A stretch of DNA of 9,750 bases from a bacterium (GCA_947377595.1 CANCGK010000029.1:1-9750); one strand, 5' to 3'. Shown: positions 1 to 7,283, counted from the stretch's first letter. Made by a program: numbers and translations. Notes: generated by a model from the sequence alone, not told the origin.

Positions 1-1
1 C

Positions 2-673
2 CTACAAATACCAACAATTCCAACGTCTGTTATATCATTCATCAGCAATGATATGCTCATACAATTTACACCTGCACAAATTGCTTTATTTACACCAAAT
101 CAAATCACTGCATTAACACCAGGCCAAACATCTGCATTAACAACAACGCAAGTAACATCTTTATCATCAACTCAAGTTGCTGCAATGAGCCCACAACAAG
201 TTGCTGCAATGCCTGGTGCTCAGCTGACAATTATTTTACCAACAATAATTGCGACACAAACACAAGCTTTAACGGCAAGTCAAATTCAATATCTATCCAG
301 CGCAGCTTTAGCAACTCAATTACCAAACCTATTAAATAGCCAAATTCAAAACATTCTAGTTTCTCAAATTCAAGGATTAACACCTGCTGCATTAGCGACC
401 ATTACTCAAACACAAATTAACAATATGACAAAAGCTCAATTAACAGCCGTGCAAACAGCATTAAGTACTCCTGCAACCATTACAGCTATCAATAATCCAT
501 CCCTTATCAGTTCAATGTTACAGTATATTCAAACAGCTCCAGGTAAAGGCTTTACGGGCAGCAATGTTGTTATGAAAAAAGACAAAACATATGATGATCC
601 AACATTACATAAAACAAATAGAAATATCAGAAAAGATTGGACTTCTGTCAAAAAAGCATTTGGTGGTAAATAA
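2..673 (+). CDS. Octapeptide-repeat protein of unknown function (5' end outside the window)
   Basis: I do not recognise a named family. The reading frame is open from base 2 to the TAA at 671-673, so the gene very probably starts left of the window; the first in-window ATG (53) has no Shine-Dalgarno site. From about base 65 to 472 the protein is made of eight-residue units of the form [LFM]-[TS]-x-x-Q-[IV]-x-[AST], for example FTPAQIAL, LTTTQVTS and LSSTQVAA. Seven units run without a break, then about nine weaker ones follow with two four-residue insertions (QTQA, QLPN). The residues before base 53 roughly keep the eight-residue rhythm, which supports coding up to the edge. The last 40 or so residues are different: non-repetitive and basic (KKDK, RNIRKDW, KKAFGGK). 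There are no cysteines and no membrane segment in the visible part. A strong hairpin begins 9 bases after the stop. A surface or secreted structural role is possible but unproven. Confidence 0.75.
   Translation, partial: LQIPTIPTSVISFISNDMLIQFTPAQIALFTPNQITALTPGQTSALTTTQVTSLSSTQVAAMSPQQVAAMPGAQLTIILPTIIATQTQALTASQIQYLSSAALATQLPNLLNSQIQNILVSQIQGLTPAALATITQTQINNMTKAQLTAVQTALSTPATITAINNPSLISSMLQYIQTAPGKGFTGSNVVMKKDKTYDDPTLHKTNRNIRKDWTSVKKAFGGK
65..472 (+). repeat. Tandem octapeptide (24-nt period) coding repeats
   Basis: About sixteen eight-residue units are encoded here. The first seven (65-232) are regular: position 1 is Leu/Phe/Met, position 2 Thr/Ser, position 5 Gln in all but none of these seven, and position 6 Ile/Val/Leu/Thr. 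Later units (to 472) are degenerate and broken by two half-length insertions. The DNA copies have diverged in synonymous positions, so the repeat is conserved at protein level and is not a recent DNA expansion. The T/S-P-x-Q start of several units resembles a helix N-cap, so a solenoid of short helices is one possible fold (inference). Confidence 0.8.
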
Positions 674-682
674 TAATTGTGA

Positions 683-731
683 TTAGATATCGATCAAGGG
701 TCGTTTTATACGGCCCTTGATCGATATCTAA
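683..731. terminator. Long perfect hairpin, probable terminator without U-tract
   Basis: The arms TTAGATATCGATCAAGGG (683-700) and CCCTTGATCGATATCTAA (714-731) are perfectly complementary over 18 bp. The stem extends inward by a T-G wobble and two G-C pairs to a seven-base loop (TTTTATA). It starts 9 bases after the stop of the octapeptide-repeat gene and precedes the promoter region of the next gene, the usual place for a terminator. Neither side carries a run of Ts (AACTTAAAAATTG follows on +), so intrinsic termination is not certain; an mRNA 3'-end stabiliser or a protein-binding palindrome are alternatives. Confidence 0.55.
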
Positions 732-740
732 ACTTAAAAA

Positions 741-770
741 TTGCTCTCATTCATCAAAATGAAATAATAT
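741..770 (+). promoter_or_regulatory. Candidate promoter P1 upstream of the CxDG-repeat gene
   Basis: TTGCTC (741-746) and TAATAT (765-770) are separated by 18 bases, a fair match to the sigma-70 type -35 and -10 boxes. Transcription would start near 777 and leave a leader of about 85 bases. The same TTGCTC-N18 layout is seen ahead of the + strand gene at the right edge (9671-9700). This is pattern matching by eye only. Confidence 0.35.
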
Positions 771-792
771 CTAAAAAAACATATACAATCTG

Positions 793-822
793 TTGATTTT
801 CAAGACAGCCATGATGTACAAT
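793..822 (+). promoter_or_regulatory. Candidate promoter P2 upstream of the CxDG-repeat gene
   Basis: TTGATT (793-798) and TACAAT (817-822) are 18 bases apart. Start of transcription would be near 829, giving a leader of about 34 bases before the ATG at 863. It competes with P1; either or both may be used. In such AT-rich DNA chance matches are common. Confidence 0.35.
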
Positions 823-850
823 AAACTCAAATAGAAAAATCACAAAAAAA

Positions 851-854
851 GGAG
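851..854 (+). promoter_or_regulatory. Shine-Dalgarno site deciding the ATG at 863
   Basis: GGAG in the context AAAAAAAGGAG lies 8 bases before the ATG at 863 but only 2 bases before the in-frame TTG at 857. The spacing clearly favours the ATG. Confidence 0.8.
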
Positions 855-862
855 TATTGATC

Positions 863-2050
863 ATGAATTTATTCAAAAAAATGACCTTTGCAATATTATT
901 TGCAATCAGCAGCATCCCTTGTATGCAAGCAATAGGTATAAGTACGGGTAAGAAAAAACATAAAAAATCTGCGGCAAAAGCATATCAAGAATCATCTACC
1001 ACATTTCAGACATCTTTGTCTGGGTTATCAGGACAAGGACTAATTGATGCTTTAAATAAAAGAAATCAAATCTTGAGCGCAAATATCGCAGATACTCGTA
1101 AAAACATCCAAGGTATTCATAAAAACATAGGTAAACATTCTGTTATCATACATGGCAAATCAAAATCTCGACTTAATAAAGCTTCAAAACAACAAGCACA
1201 AGAATTAGCAGATAATCATAAAGCTATATCTTTAGATACTCAAGAAATCAATCATAATAATATCATGATCACACAAGCTCAAAAAGCTTTAAATCAAGCA
1301 GTTGCTATGACAGCTCAAAATCAATTAACGCAATATTTACAACAAAATGGTAAAATTACAAGTAATAACGGCCTACTCAATCCGACATTACAAACTGCTT
1401 TAAATAACGCTCTACAAGCATCATACGCACAAGGACAATCTGATCAATCAGCAACTGATGCAACCGCAATACAAAATGCTTATAATCAAGGTTACAGCGA
1501 TGCTCAAAATAGTACCACGAATGGTTCATTAAATTCAAGCTCATCAGCATGTGATGACCAAAGTACCCCTTCTATGCAATGTAATGATGGTACAGCACCT
1601 TCTGCTTCAAATGTTTGCGATGATCAAAGTACTCCAACTATGTTGTGCGATGATGGTTCAACACCTAATTCTACAGTTACTTCTGCAACTTCTGCAACTT
1701 CTGCGACTCCTGCAACTTCTGCGACTTCAAATGCATGTTATGATAGCAGCACACCTTCTATGCAATGTCAAGATGGCTCAACTCCATCTGCTTCAAATTC
1801 ATGTTCTGATGGCTCAACAGCTACTATGCTGTGTGCTGATGGTAGCGTTCCTGGATCAACACCTGCTCCATATGTATCATCATGCGATGATGGATCCAAT
1901 GCAATATGTTCAGATGCAACTAATATTTTGCAAGCAACATGTGATGATGGAAGCACTCCAGATATTAACGGTATGTGTGCTGATGGTACATTAATTACCT
2001 GCAAAAACGCTCAATCACCAACATGCGCTGATGGAACTCAACCTCAATAA
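863..2050 (+). CDS. Secreted protein with cysteine-rich CxDG repeats, unknown function
   Basis: Unrecognised gene, 395 residues. The start is chosen from the GGAG site 8 bases upstream. Residues 1-25 look like a Sec signal peptide (Lys-Lys, then a hydrophobic stretch MTFAILFAISSIP), probably cut after MQA; the IPC sequence is a poor lipobox, so a lipoprotein is less likely. Residues 30-165 are polar, rich in Lys, Gln, Asn and His, and probably helical. A glycine/asparagine/serine-rich stretch follows (YAQGQSD, YNQGYSD). Residues 230-395 hold 14 cysteines in a repeating C-x-D-G-[ST]-x-P or C-x-D-Q-S-T-P pattern, including two aligned 43-residue modules separated by a Thr-Ser-Ala linker. An even number of cysteines in an exported protein suggests disulfide-stapled modules on the cell surface or in the periplasm (inference). 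The next gene follows 28 bases later and has its own signal peptide, so the two may be one transcription unit. Confidence 0.85.
   Translation: MNLFKKMTFAILFAISSIPCMQAIGISTGKKKHKKSAAKAYQESSTTFQTSLSGLSGQGLIDALNKRNQILSANIADTRKNIQGIHKNIGKHSVIIHGKSKSRLNKASKQQAQELADNHKAISLDTQEINHNNIMITQAQKALNQAVAMTAQNQLTQYLQQNGKITSNNGLLNPTLQTALNNALQASYAQGQSDQSATDATAIQNAYNQGYSDAQNSTTNGSLNSSSSACDDQSTPSMQCNDGTAPSASNVCDDQSTPTMLCDDGSTPNSTVTSATSATSATPATSATSNACYDSSTPSMQCQDGSTPSASNSCSDGSTATMLCADGSVPGSTPAPYVSSCDDGSNAICSDATNILQATCDDGSTPDINGMCADGTLITCKNAQSPTCADGTQPQ
1547..1861 (+). repeat. Duplicated 43-residue cysteine module (copies 1547-1675 and 1733-1861)
   Basis: The two copies align without a gap over 43 residues with 31 identities by my count, including all four cysteines, STPSMQC, PSASN and TMLC. 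They flank the Thr-Ser-Ala linker. Downstream, residues up to the stop carry six more cysteines in a degenerate version of the same pattern (CDDGS, CADGT). This is an internal coding duplication, not a mobile repeat. Confidence 0.85.
1679..1732 (+). repeat. 9-bp minisatellite encoding a Thr-Ser-Ala linker
   Basis: Five and a half tandem copies of ACTTCTGCA with few changes (ACTTCTGCG, ACTCCTGCA) encode a TSA/TPA tripeptide run between the two cysteine modules. Because the unit is three codons, copy-number change would alter linker length and keep the frame. The near identity of copies at DNA level points to recent expansion. Confidence 0.8.
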
Positions 2051-2078
2051 ATAAAAATATAAAAGAGGAGAGAATATT

Positions 2079-2420
2079 ATGAAAAAAATTATACAAGCAA
2101 GTTTGTTTTTATCGATAATATCTACATTTTTAGATGCAGGAACATTAACAAATAATGGTAATGTCTCAATTAATGTTGTTATGTATAAAAGCTATCAAGC
2201 TGGAAATTCAGGAAATTCTCCAAAAGGCAGAACTCGTGCTCAAGGTTATACGATACCAACTGGTCAAAACATTGATATCGAAAATGGAGTAACGTCTATA
2301 GATATATTTTATTCTGCAGAAAAACCTGGAATTCATGCAAATATCAATGCAAACAATTCTTACATGATTAACCCAGATTCACCTACATGGACTATTACTT
2401 TAGGCGATGGTATACATTAA
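2079..2420 (+). CDS. Small secreted protein of unknown function
   Basis: Unrecognised, 113 residues. GAGGAG (2065-2070) lies 8 bases before the ATG, a strong ribosome binding site. Residues 1-20 form a clear signal peptide: Lys-Lys, a hydrophobic core (ASLFLSIISTFL) and a probable cut after LDA. The mature part of about 93 residues has no cysteine and alternates hydrophobic and polar residues in several stretches (VSINVVMY, QNIDI, TSIDIFYS, HANINA, TWTITLG), which fits a small beta-sandwich. It sits 28 bases after the CxDG-repeat gene and before a bidirectional terminator, so it is likely the last gene of a two-gene unit of exported proteins. Function cannot be inferred. Confidence 0.8.
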   Translation: MKKIIQASLFLSIISTFLDAGTLTNNGNVSINVVMYKSYQAGNSGNSPKGRTRAQGYTIPTGQNIDIENGVTSIDIFYSAEKPGIHANINANNSYMINPDSPTWTITLGDGIH

Positions 2421-2463
2421 GTAGAAGAAGCATTCAGGCAAAGTATAATAACTATATTCAAAT

Positions 2464-2492
2464 AAAAAGGGGTTGCAATGCAACCCCTTTTT
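2464..2492. terminator. Bidirectional intrinsic terminator between convergent genes
   Basis: AAAAAGGGGTTGC (2464-2476), a three-base gap AAT, then GCAACCCCTTTTT (2480-2492): a perfect GC-cored stem with T-runs at both ends, so it can stop transcription in both directions. It lies 43 bases after the small secreted gene on + and one base beyond the metG stop codon on -. Confidence 0.92.
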
Positions 2493-2493
2493 A

Positions 2494-4491
2494 TCAACCT
2501 ACTTTTGATCCAGATTTTACGTGTCCTACAGGACTCATTAATTGCAAGCCTGCAATCTCATCAAGAGCCAATAACATCATTCCTTGAGAATCATGTCCCA
2601 TCATTTTTCGAGGTTTTAAATTGACTACAAATAATGCTTGCTTGCCGACTAAATTTTCTGGACTATATGCTTTTCTGATACCTGATAACACTTGTCGCAT
2701 ACCAAGATCACCAAAATCAACCTGTGATTTTACTAATTTATCAGAACCAGTAACAATTTCACAAGCGACGATTGTTCCAATGCGAAGATCTAATTTTGCA
2801 AAATCTTCTATGCCAATAAATTCTTTTTGATCATTTTCAATGGCAGCTGGCTTTGACTCTTGCACCACTGCAACTTGTTCTACTTTTTGTTCATGTTTAT
2901 GATCTATTGGTGTTGTTTGCACAATATCCTCTTTTTTAATTTCTGATTTTGTAAATAATGTCGCAATCTGTTGAATAATAAATGAATTTTTCCAAGACAT
3001 CGATGCAAACTCCTTCATATAATTTTTATGTCTATCAAAAGGACAACCTAAACTAACAAGCATAATTTCCATTTTATCAGGCATGACTGGCCATAATAAA
3101 ACTCCTATGACTTGCAAGCTATGCGCTGCAGCTGACATAATTTCTAAAAATTGAGCTCTATCATGTTTAACTATCTTCCATGGCTCATGTTCATGAAAAT
3201 AAGCATTAACTAGATTAATATAATCCCAAATGCGCGCTACCGCACGATAAAACATTCCATCACTGACTAATTGTTCTACATCAAGAACAAGCGCCTTGCA
3301 TTGATTTTGCAACTCTAATGACGACTGCGACCAAACCGCTGGCGCATTAAGATTTGTTGCATCATTCTTAACAACAAGAGTTGCCATACGATTTAATAAA
3401 TTACCAAAAGCATTCGCTAATTCAGAATTAATACTTTGTTCAATATCTTCGAATTTAAACTCGCTATCTTGCGTGATAGCCATTTTACGAGTTAAATAAT
3501 AACGTATTTCATCAACTCCATAATCGGCAGCTAACTGCATTGGATCAACAGCGTTACCTAACGATTTTGACATTTTTTGATCTGCAACTTTGATCCATCC
3601 ATGCACTAATAATTTTTTTGGCATCGCAAGACCTGATGCCATTAAAAATGCTGGCCAATAAATTGCATGAAATCGTACAATATCTTTACCCATAATTTGT
3701 AAATCTGCAGGCCACCATTTTGCCAGTTCATCAGCGCGAGCATCATCCCCATAACCAACAGCTGTAATATAATTATTAAGTGCATCAGCCCAAACATAGG
3801 TCACGTGAGCATCATCACCAGGAAATGGTATCCCCCAAGAAATAGTCGTACGAGAAATACTTAAATCTTTTAAACCTGATTTTACAAAATTAACAATCTC
3901 TGCCATGCGTTCTTTTGGCGTAATAAAATGAGGATTATTTTCATAAAAATCAAGGAGTCGATCTTGATACGCTGATAATTTAAAAAAATAACAACTTTCT
4001 AGCACTTGGCCTGTTGCACGATGACAATCTGGGCAAACTAAAGCTTGTCCTTGTTCTACCGGTATACTATCTTTTTCTGTTACAAAAGATTCGCAAGGAG
4101 TACAATACCATCCTTGATAACTTCCTTTATAAATATCACCTTGATCTAATAATCGTTGCAACCATGTTTGTACCGCTTGAATATGAGCTGTATCAGTTGT
4201 TCGAATAAAATAATCGTATGCAATTTCATACTTAGACCAGACAGATTTATACGATTCAATAAAGCTATCAGTAAATTCTTTTGGATGTAAACCAACTTTT
4301 TCTGCAGCTTGTGCTATTTTTTGTCCATGCTCATCAGTACCAGTCAAGAAAAATACTTCTTGCCCTGCAATTTTATGGTATCGCGCTGCAACATCTGCAA
4401 GCAATGTTGAATATAAAGAACCTAAATGAGGAGCTGCCGTTACATAATAAATTGGTGTTGTAACATAAAACTTTTTACAATCGTTACTCAT
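2494..4491 (-). CDS. metG: Methionine--tRNA ligase (MetRS) with C-terminal tRNA-binding domain
   Basis: Charges tRNA-Met with methionine in the cytoplasm using ATP, needed for both initiation and elongation. The 665-residue protein has the class I hallmarks: the HIGH-type signature as HLGS (residues 22-25) after TTPIYYVTAAP, TGTDEHG (50-56), a CxxC...CxxC zinc knuckle (Cys130, 133, 153, 156), VTYVWADALNNY (230-241) and KMSKS (306-310). An anticodon-binding helical region follows (to about 510), then a charged linker (about 515-556) and a Trbp111/EMAP-type OB-fold (557-665: DLRIGTIV, VLSGIRKAY, NLKPRKMMG, SQGMMLLA) that in this family aids tRNA binding and dimerisation. Length is normal for the form with the C-terminal domain. 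The ATG lies 11 bases after the potD stop, and its AGGA Shine-Dalgarno overlaps that stop. It is the last gene of the pot operon and ends at the terminator 2464-2492. Confidence 0.97.
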   Translation of the reverse strand: MSNDCKKFYVTTPIYYVTAAPHLGSLYSTLLADVAARYHKIAGQEVFFLTGTDEHGQKIAQAAEKVGLHPKEFTDSFIESYKSVWSKYEIAYDYFIRTTDTAHIQAVQTWLQRLLDQGDIYKGSYQGWYCTPCESFVTEKDSIPVEQGQALVCPDCHRATGQVLESCYFFKLSAYQDRLLDFYENNPHFITPKERMAEIVNFVKSGLKDLSISRTTISWGIPFPGDDAHVTYVWADALNNYITAVGYGDDARADELAKWWPADLQIMGKDIVRFHAIYWPAFLMASGLAMPKKLLVHGWIKVADQKMSKSLGNAVDPMQLAADYGVDEIRYYLTRKMAITQDSEFKFEDIEQSINSELANAFGNLLNRMATLVVKNDATNLNAPAVWSQSSLELQNQCKALVLDVEQLVSDGMFYRAVARIWDYINLVNAYFHEHEPWKIVKHDRAQFLEIMSAAAHSLQVIGVLLWPVMPDKMEIMLVSLGCPFDRHKNYMKEFASMSWKNSFIIQQIATLFTKSEIKKEDIVQTTPIDHKHEQKVEQVAVVQESKPAAIENDQKEFIGIEDFAKLDLRIGTIVACEIVTGSDKLVKSQVDFGDLGMRQVLSGIRKAYSPENLVGKQALFVVNLKPRKMMGHDSQGMMLLALDEIAGLQLMSPVGHVKSGSKVG

Positions 4492-4500
4492 GAATGAAAA

Positions 4501-4505
4501 TCCTA
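4501..4505 (-). promoter_or_regulatory. metG Shine-Dalgarno embedded in the potD stop codon
   Basis: On the - strand the potD stop TAG runs into GA, making TAGGA; AGGA (4501-4504) is 9 bases before the metG ATG. Ribosomes ending potD would sit on the metG initiation site, which suggests translational coupling. Confidence 0.65.
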
Positions 4506-5618
4506 AAATGATTTAAAAGCGATCCAAACATCATTAATTTGTTTTTGTGTTAAAATATTTGGAAATATTTCTAATTTTTCGAAAAGTGATTGCCCTGGCA
4601 AAATATTTTCTACGCCAATATATTCTTGTGGCAAATTGTGTAAAACATCTTGAACTGCTGGTAAAATAGAAAATTCTTTTGCATTATGCATCAAAACATC
4701 ATACTGATAAATATAATTTAAAAATTCATAAATTAAATCATCTTTTTTAGAAGACGCGCAAATGACAACGTTCGTTAAAATAAACATGCTTCCTTCATCA
4801 GGAACCGTAAACGCTAAATCACTATGCGCTAGCATTTGACGTGCGACTATTTCTCGCTGACATACAACAAGTGGATAGGTTTTAGATGTTAAAAAATAAC
4901 CTTGTTGAAAATCCGTATACGCACCAACCCATGATTTTTGCTCAATAAATAAATTTTTAATCTTTTGTAATTGTTCATCATCTAAATACATACAATCAGA
5001 ACAAAAATGTCGTAGTGCTAAAAATATTGCTTCTCGTGAATCATCAACCATACTAATATTTTTACAAGGTACTAAATTCTTATCAAAAATAAGATTCCAA
5101 GAATTTACCGGTAAACCTTGCTCAAAATAACTTTTAGTATAACCAAGGCCTAACATATCCCAATAAATAGGTAAAGAATACTCATTACGCTCATCAAAAT
5201 AATGATGCATAAATTCTGGGACAATACGATCAATAAAATCGCATCGAGATCTATCGATTTTTTTAAGAAAACCAGATTTTACTAAAGGTTGAATAATATA
5301 TTCTGAAGGCAAAATAATATCACAATTTAAATCTTTACCAATTTCAAATTTCGTAACAAGCTCTTCATTACTTTCGTAATAATTAACATAAACTTTAATC
5401 CCTGTTTTTTGCTCAAAATTTTTAATAATAGATTCATCTATTTTATCTGCCCACATATAGACTGATAACGAACGTTCTGGTACAAAAGATTGAGATACAT
5501 GAGAAAGCAAAACAAACCCAATTAAACATGCAATCCAAAATAAGATACATACAATACGAATACTATATTTTAAAATGAATTGAATTACCCAATGTTCAAA
5601 CATATTATTTTTTTGCAT
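4503..5618 (-). CDS. potD: Spermidine/putrescine-type substrate-binding protein (PotD family), divergent pocket
   Basis: Extracytoplasmic solute-binding protein that delivers ligand to PotB/PotC. 371 residues from the ATG at 5618, preceded by a GGTGG site; a GTG at 5621 and an ATG at 5603 are alternatives. It overlaps potC by 14 bases. A hydrophobic segment (about 14-39) is a long signal peptide or uncleaved anchor. The mature part matches PotD: LSVYMWADKID (51-61), TGIKV...YESNEEL (72-87), DIILPSEY (100-107), SLPIYWDMLGLGY, VDDSREAIFLALR (191-203), VARQ (258-261). By eye alignment with E. coli PotD, the Ser and Tyr of PS(T/E)Y and the acidic pair of DDxRE are kept, but the FWMD motif with its ligand-contacting Trp and Asp reads FILT (279-282), and the Trp before VARQ is missing. 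Ligand may therefore differ from spermidine; the family assignment itself is firm. Confidence 0.88.
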   Translation of the reverse strand: MQKNNMFEHWVIQFILKYSIRIVCILFWIACLIGFVLLSHVSQSFVPERSLSVYMWADKIDESIIKNFEQKTGIKVYVNYYESNEELVTKFEIGKDLNCDIILPSEYIIQPLVKSGFLKKIDRSRCDFIDRIVPEFMHHYFDERNEYSLPIYWDMLGLGYTKSYFEQGLPVNSWNLIFDKNLVPCKNISMVDDSREAIFLALRHFCSDCMYLDDEQLQKIKNLFIEQKSWVGAYTDFQQGYFLTSKTYPLVVCQREIVARQMLAHSDLAFTVPDEGSMFILTNVVICASSKKDDLIYEFLNYIYQYDVLMHNAKEFSILPAVQDVLHNLPQEYIGVENILPGQSLFEKLEIFPNILTQKQINDVWIAFKSF

Positions 5619-6390
5619 CACGTGCCACCAATCGAGCTTGCAATAAAGATATAACTAATATAAAAAAACTACTAATAAGCAACATAATTGTCGATAAAGC
5701 ATTAACTGTAGGAGAAATTCCAGAACGAATCATGGTAAAAACATATAATGATAAAGTTTGAGCAGATGAGCCAGCACAAAAAAATGAAATGACAAAATCA
5801 TCAAACGAGACGATCATGACAAGTAAGGTAGAAACTAAAATTGCTGGATATAAAAAAGGTAATACGACATGACGAAATGTGTATAAAGCCGAAGCTCCTA
5901 AATCCAAAGATGCTTCAACTAAACGATTATCAAGTTCATCTAATCTTGATTTTAAAATAGGAATCGTAAATCCAAGACCTAATAATGTATGACCGATAAT
6001 TAACGTAATTAAACCTAATGGTATTAAAAAATACGAAAATAAGCTGAGCATACCAACAGCGATAACAATGTCTGGAACTAAAATATTACTATAAAAAAAA
6101 TATGAAATATCATTTTTTAAACCACGAGATCCATACACAAACATTAACCCAAATATAACACTCAGTAAGGAAGCAGATGCAGCAACCGTAATAGAATTTT
6201 TAAAAGCTCGCCAAATTTCTACAGATTCAAATAAATCATAATACCAACACAATGATAATCCCTGCCACTGAGCAGGAAATCCACCTTGGTTAAATGAATA
6301 AATCATTAAAATGATAATGGGTAAATATAAAAATATGCAAAATAATGCTACATACGATGGCAAAATTAATTTAGGTAATCGTAATTTCAT
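5605..6390 (-). CDS. potC: Polyamine ABC transporter inner-membrane permease PotC
   Basis: One of two channel subunits of the importer, partner of PotB and docked on PotA. 261 residues, the usual PotC length, with about six hydrophobic helices starting at residue 12. The binding-protein-dependent permease EAA loop is at 159-178 (EASLDLGAS...VVLP), with Glu159, Gly165 and Pro178 in place; this loop contacts the ATPase. MIVSFDDFVIS (192-202) is a typical PotC stretch. An AAGGGG Shine-Dalgarno (GGGG at 6396-6399) is 5 bases before the ATG and 12 bases separate it from potB. The end overlaps the start of potD. Assignment as PotC and not PotB rests on order in the operon, length and the SFDDF motif. 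Confidence 0.93.
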   Translation of the reverse strand: MKLRLPKLILPSYVALFCIFLYLPIIILMIYSFNQGGFPAQWQGLSLCWYYDLFESVEIWRAFKNSITVAASASLLSVIFGLMFVYGSRGLKNDISYFFYSNILVPDIVIAVGMLSLFSYFLIPLGLITLIIGHTLLGLGFTIPILKSRLDELDNRLVEASLDLGASALYTFRHVVLPFLYPAILVSTLLVMIVSFDDFVISFFCAGSSAQTLSLYVFTMIRSGISPTVNALSTIMLLISSFFILVISLLQARLVARDAKK

Positions 6391-6402
6391 GCAGACCCCT
6401 TT

Positions 6403-7278
6403 TTATCGAATAATTTTAGATTCCATTGTTATTCTTGTAAACAACCAGTTGTACATAATTGCCGATACAAACAACAAAGAACAACTCAAACAAATAAACG
6501 CAGCACCAAGATGCCAATCTTTACCTATAAAAAAATATTCTGAAATTAAAGTGCCGACAAAAAATAACTTCATCCCACCCAATAACGAAGGAATGACGCA
6601 TTCACCAAACGAAACAACATACACTAAAAAAAATCCTGCACGAACACCAGACATAGAAAGTGGTAAAATAATATGAAAAAATGTTTTTCGAAAATTAGCA
6701 CCAAGATCATACGAGGCTTCAATTAATCTTACATCTATTTTTTCTAAAGCAGAATAAATAGGCATGATCATAAAAGGTAAATAAACATGAAACATAACCA
6801 AATAAATAGCAAAATAACTATTTAAAAAATTTACTGGTTTTTTGACAAGGCCTAAAAACATCAACACATGATTAATCAACCCATTTTTTTCTAGAATAAA
6901 AAACCATGCGTACACTTGCACTAAAACATTAATTAAAAAAGGAATCGTTAGTAAAAACAAAAAAAAGAATTTAAATTTTTTAATATGCAACGCTAAAAAA
7001 TAAGCTACAGGATAGGCAATAATTAAACTTGCAATAGCGGTAACACTGGCAAGCATTAACGAACGAACCACAATACTTATCTGAGATATTTGAAAAATTT
7101 CTCTAAAATTATCCAACGTAAAAGATGCAACCAGATGAGTGTCATCTCCTGCCGACAAACTTAAAATAATCACAAACAAAATTGGTAAAACCAAGAAAGC
7201 TATTTGCCATAATGCTGCTGGGGTCACTAAAAAAAAATAGGCTTGCGCTTTTATCAACTTTTTAAATTCTTCAAACAT
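6403..7278 (-). CDS. potB: Polyamine ABC transporter inner-membrane permease PotB
   Basis: Second channel subunit of the importer. 291 residues, as usual for PotB, with about six transmembrane helices (first at about 19-41). The EAA loop spans 187-206 (EASYDLGANF...IILP) with Glu187, Gly193 and Pro206. Other PotB-like stretches are TIPFLINVLVQVYAW (111-125) and FGECVIPSLLGG (224-235). The ATG at 7278 is 7 bases after the potA stop, and its AGGG ribosome site (7284-7287) overlaps that TAG, so translation is probably coupled to potA. The C-terminus (ITMESKIIR) is cytoplasmic-looking and ends 12 bases before potC. Confidence 0.93.
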   Translation of the reverse strand: MFEEFKKLIKAQAYFFLVTPAALWQIAFLVLPILFVIILSLSAGDDTHLVASFTLDNFREIFQISQISIVVRSLMLASVTAIASLIIAYPVAYFLALHIKKFKFFFLFLLTIPFLINVLVQVYAWFFILEKNGLINHVLMFLGLVKKPVNFLNSYFAIYLVMFHVYLPFMIMPIYSALEKIDVRLIEASYDLGANFRKTFFHIILPLSMSGVRAGFFLVYVVSFGECVIPSLLGGMKLFFVGTLISEYFFIGKDWHLGAAFICLSCSLLFVSAIMYNWLFTRITMESKIIR

Positions 7279-7283
7279 GATAA

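Noticed and set aside
65..472. CRISPR-like or satellite repeat array
   Set aside because: The 24-base periodicity is in frame, with synonymous divergence between units and no unique spacers, so it reflects protein repeats.
863..950. Lipoprotein signal in the CxDG protein (SSIPC)
   Set aside because: Pro before the Cys and Ile at -2 do not fit the lipobox, and an ordinary signal peptidase site (MQA) follows.
1551..1994. A 147-codon open frame on + in a second frame within the cysteine-repeat gene
   Set aside because: It is a shadow of the repetitive coding sequence: it repeats Met/Leu/Gln-rich patterns, has no ribosome site and lies wholly inside a gene with a signal peptide and ordered repeats.
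1768..2004. Antisense 78-codon open frame over the cysteine repeats
   Set aside because: The periodic GAT/TCA codons of the + gene keep the complement free of stops; no start signals or independent features are seen.
6311..6676. 121-codon + strand open frame across the potB/potC junction
   Set aside because: It is antisense to two clear permease genes with intact EAA loops and shows no ribosome site or recognisable domain.
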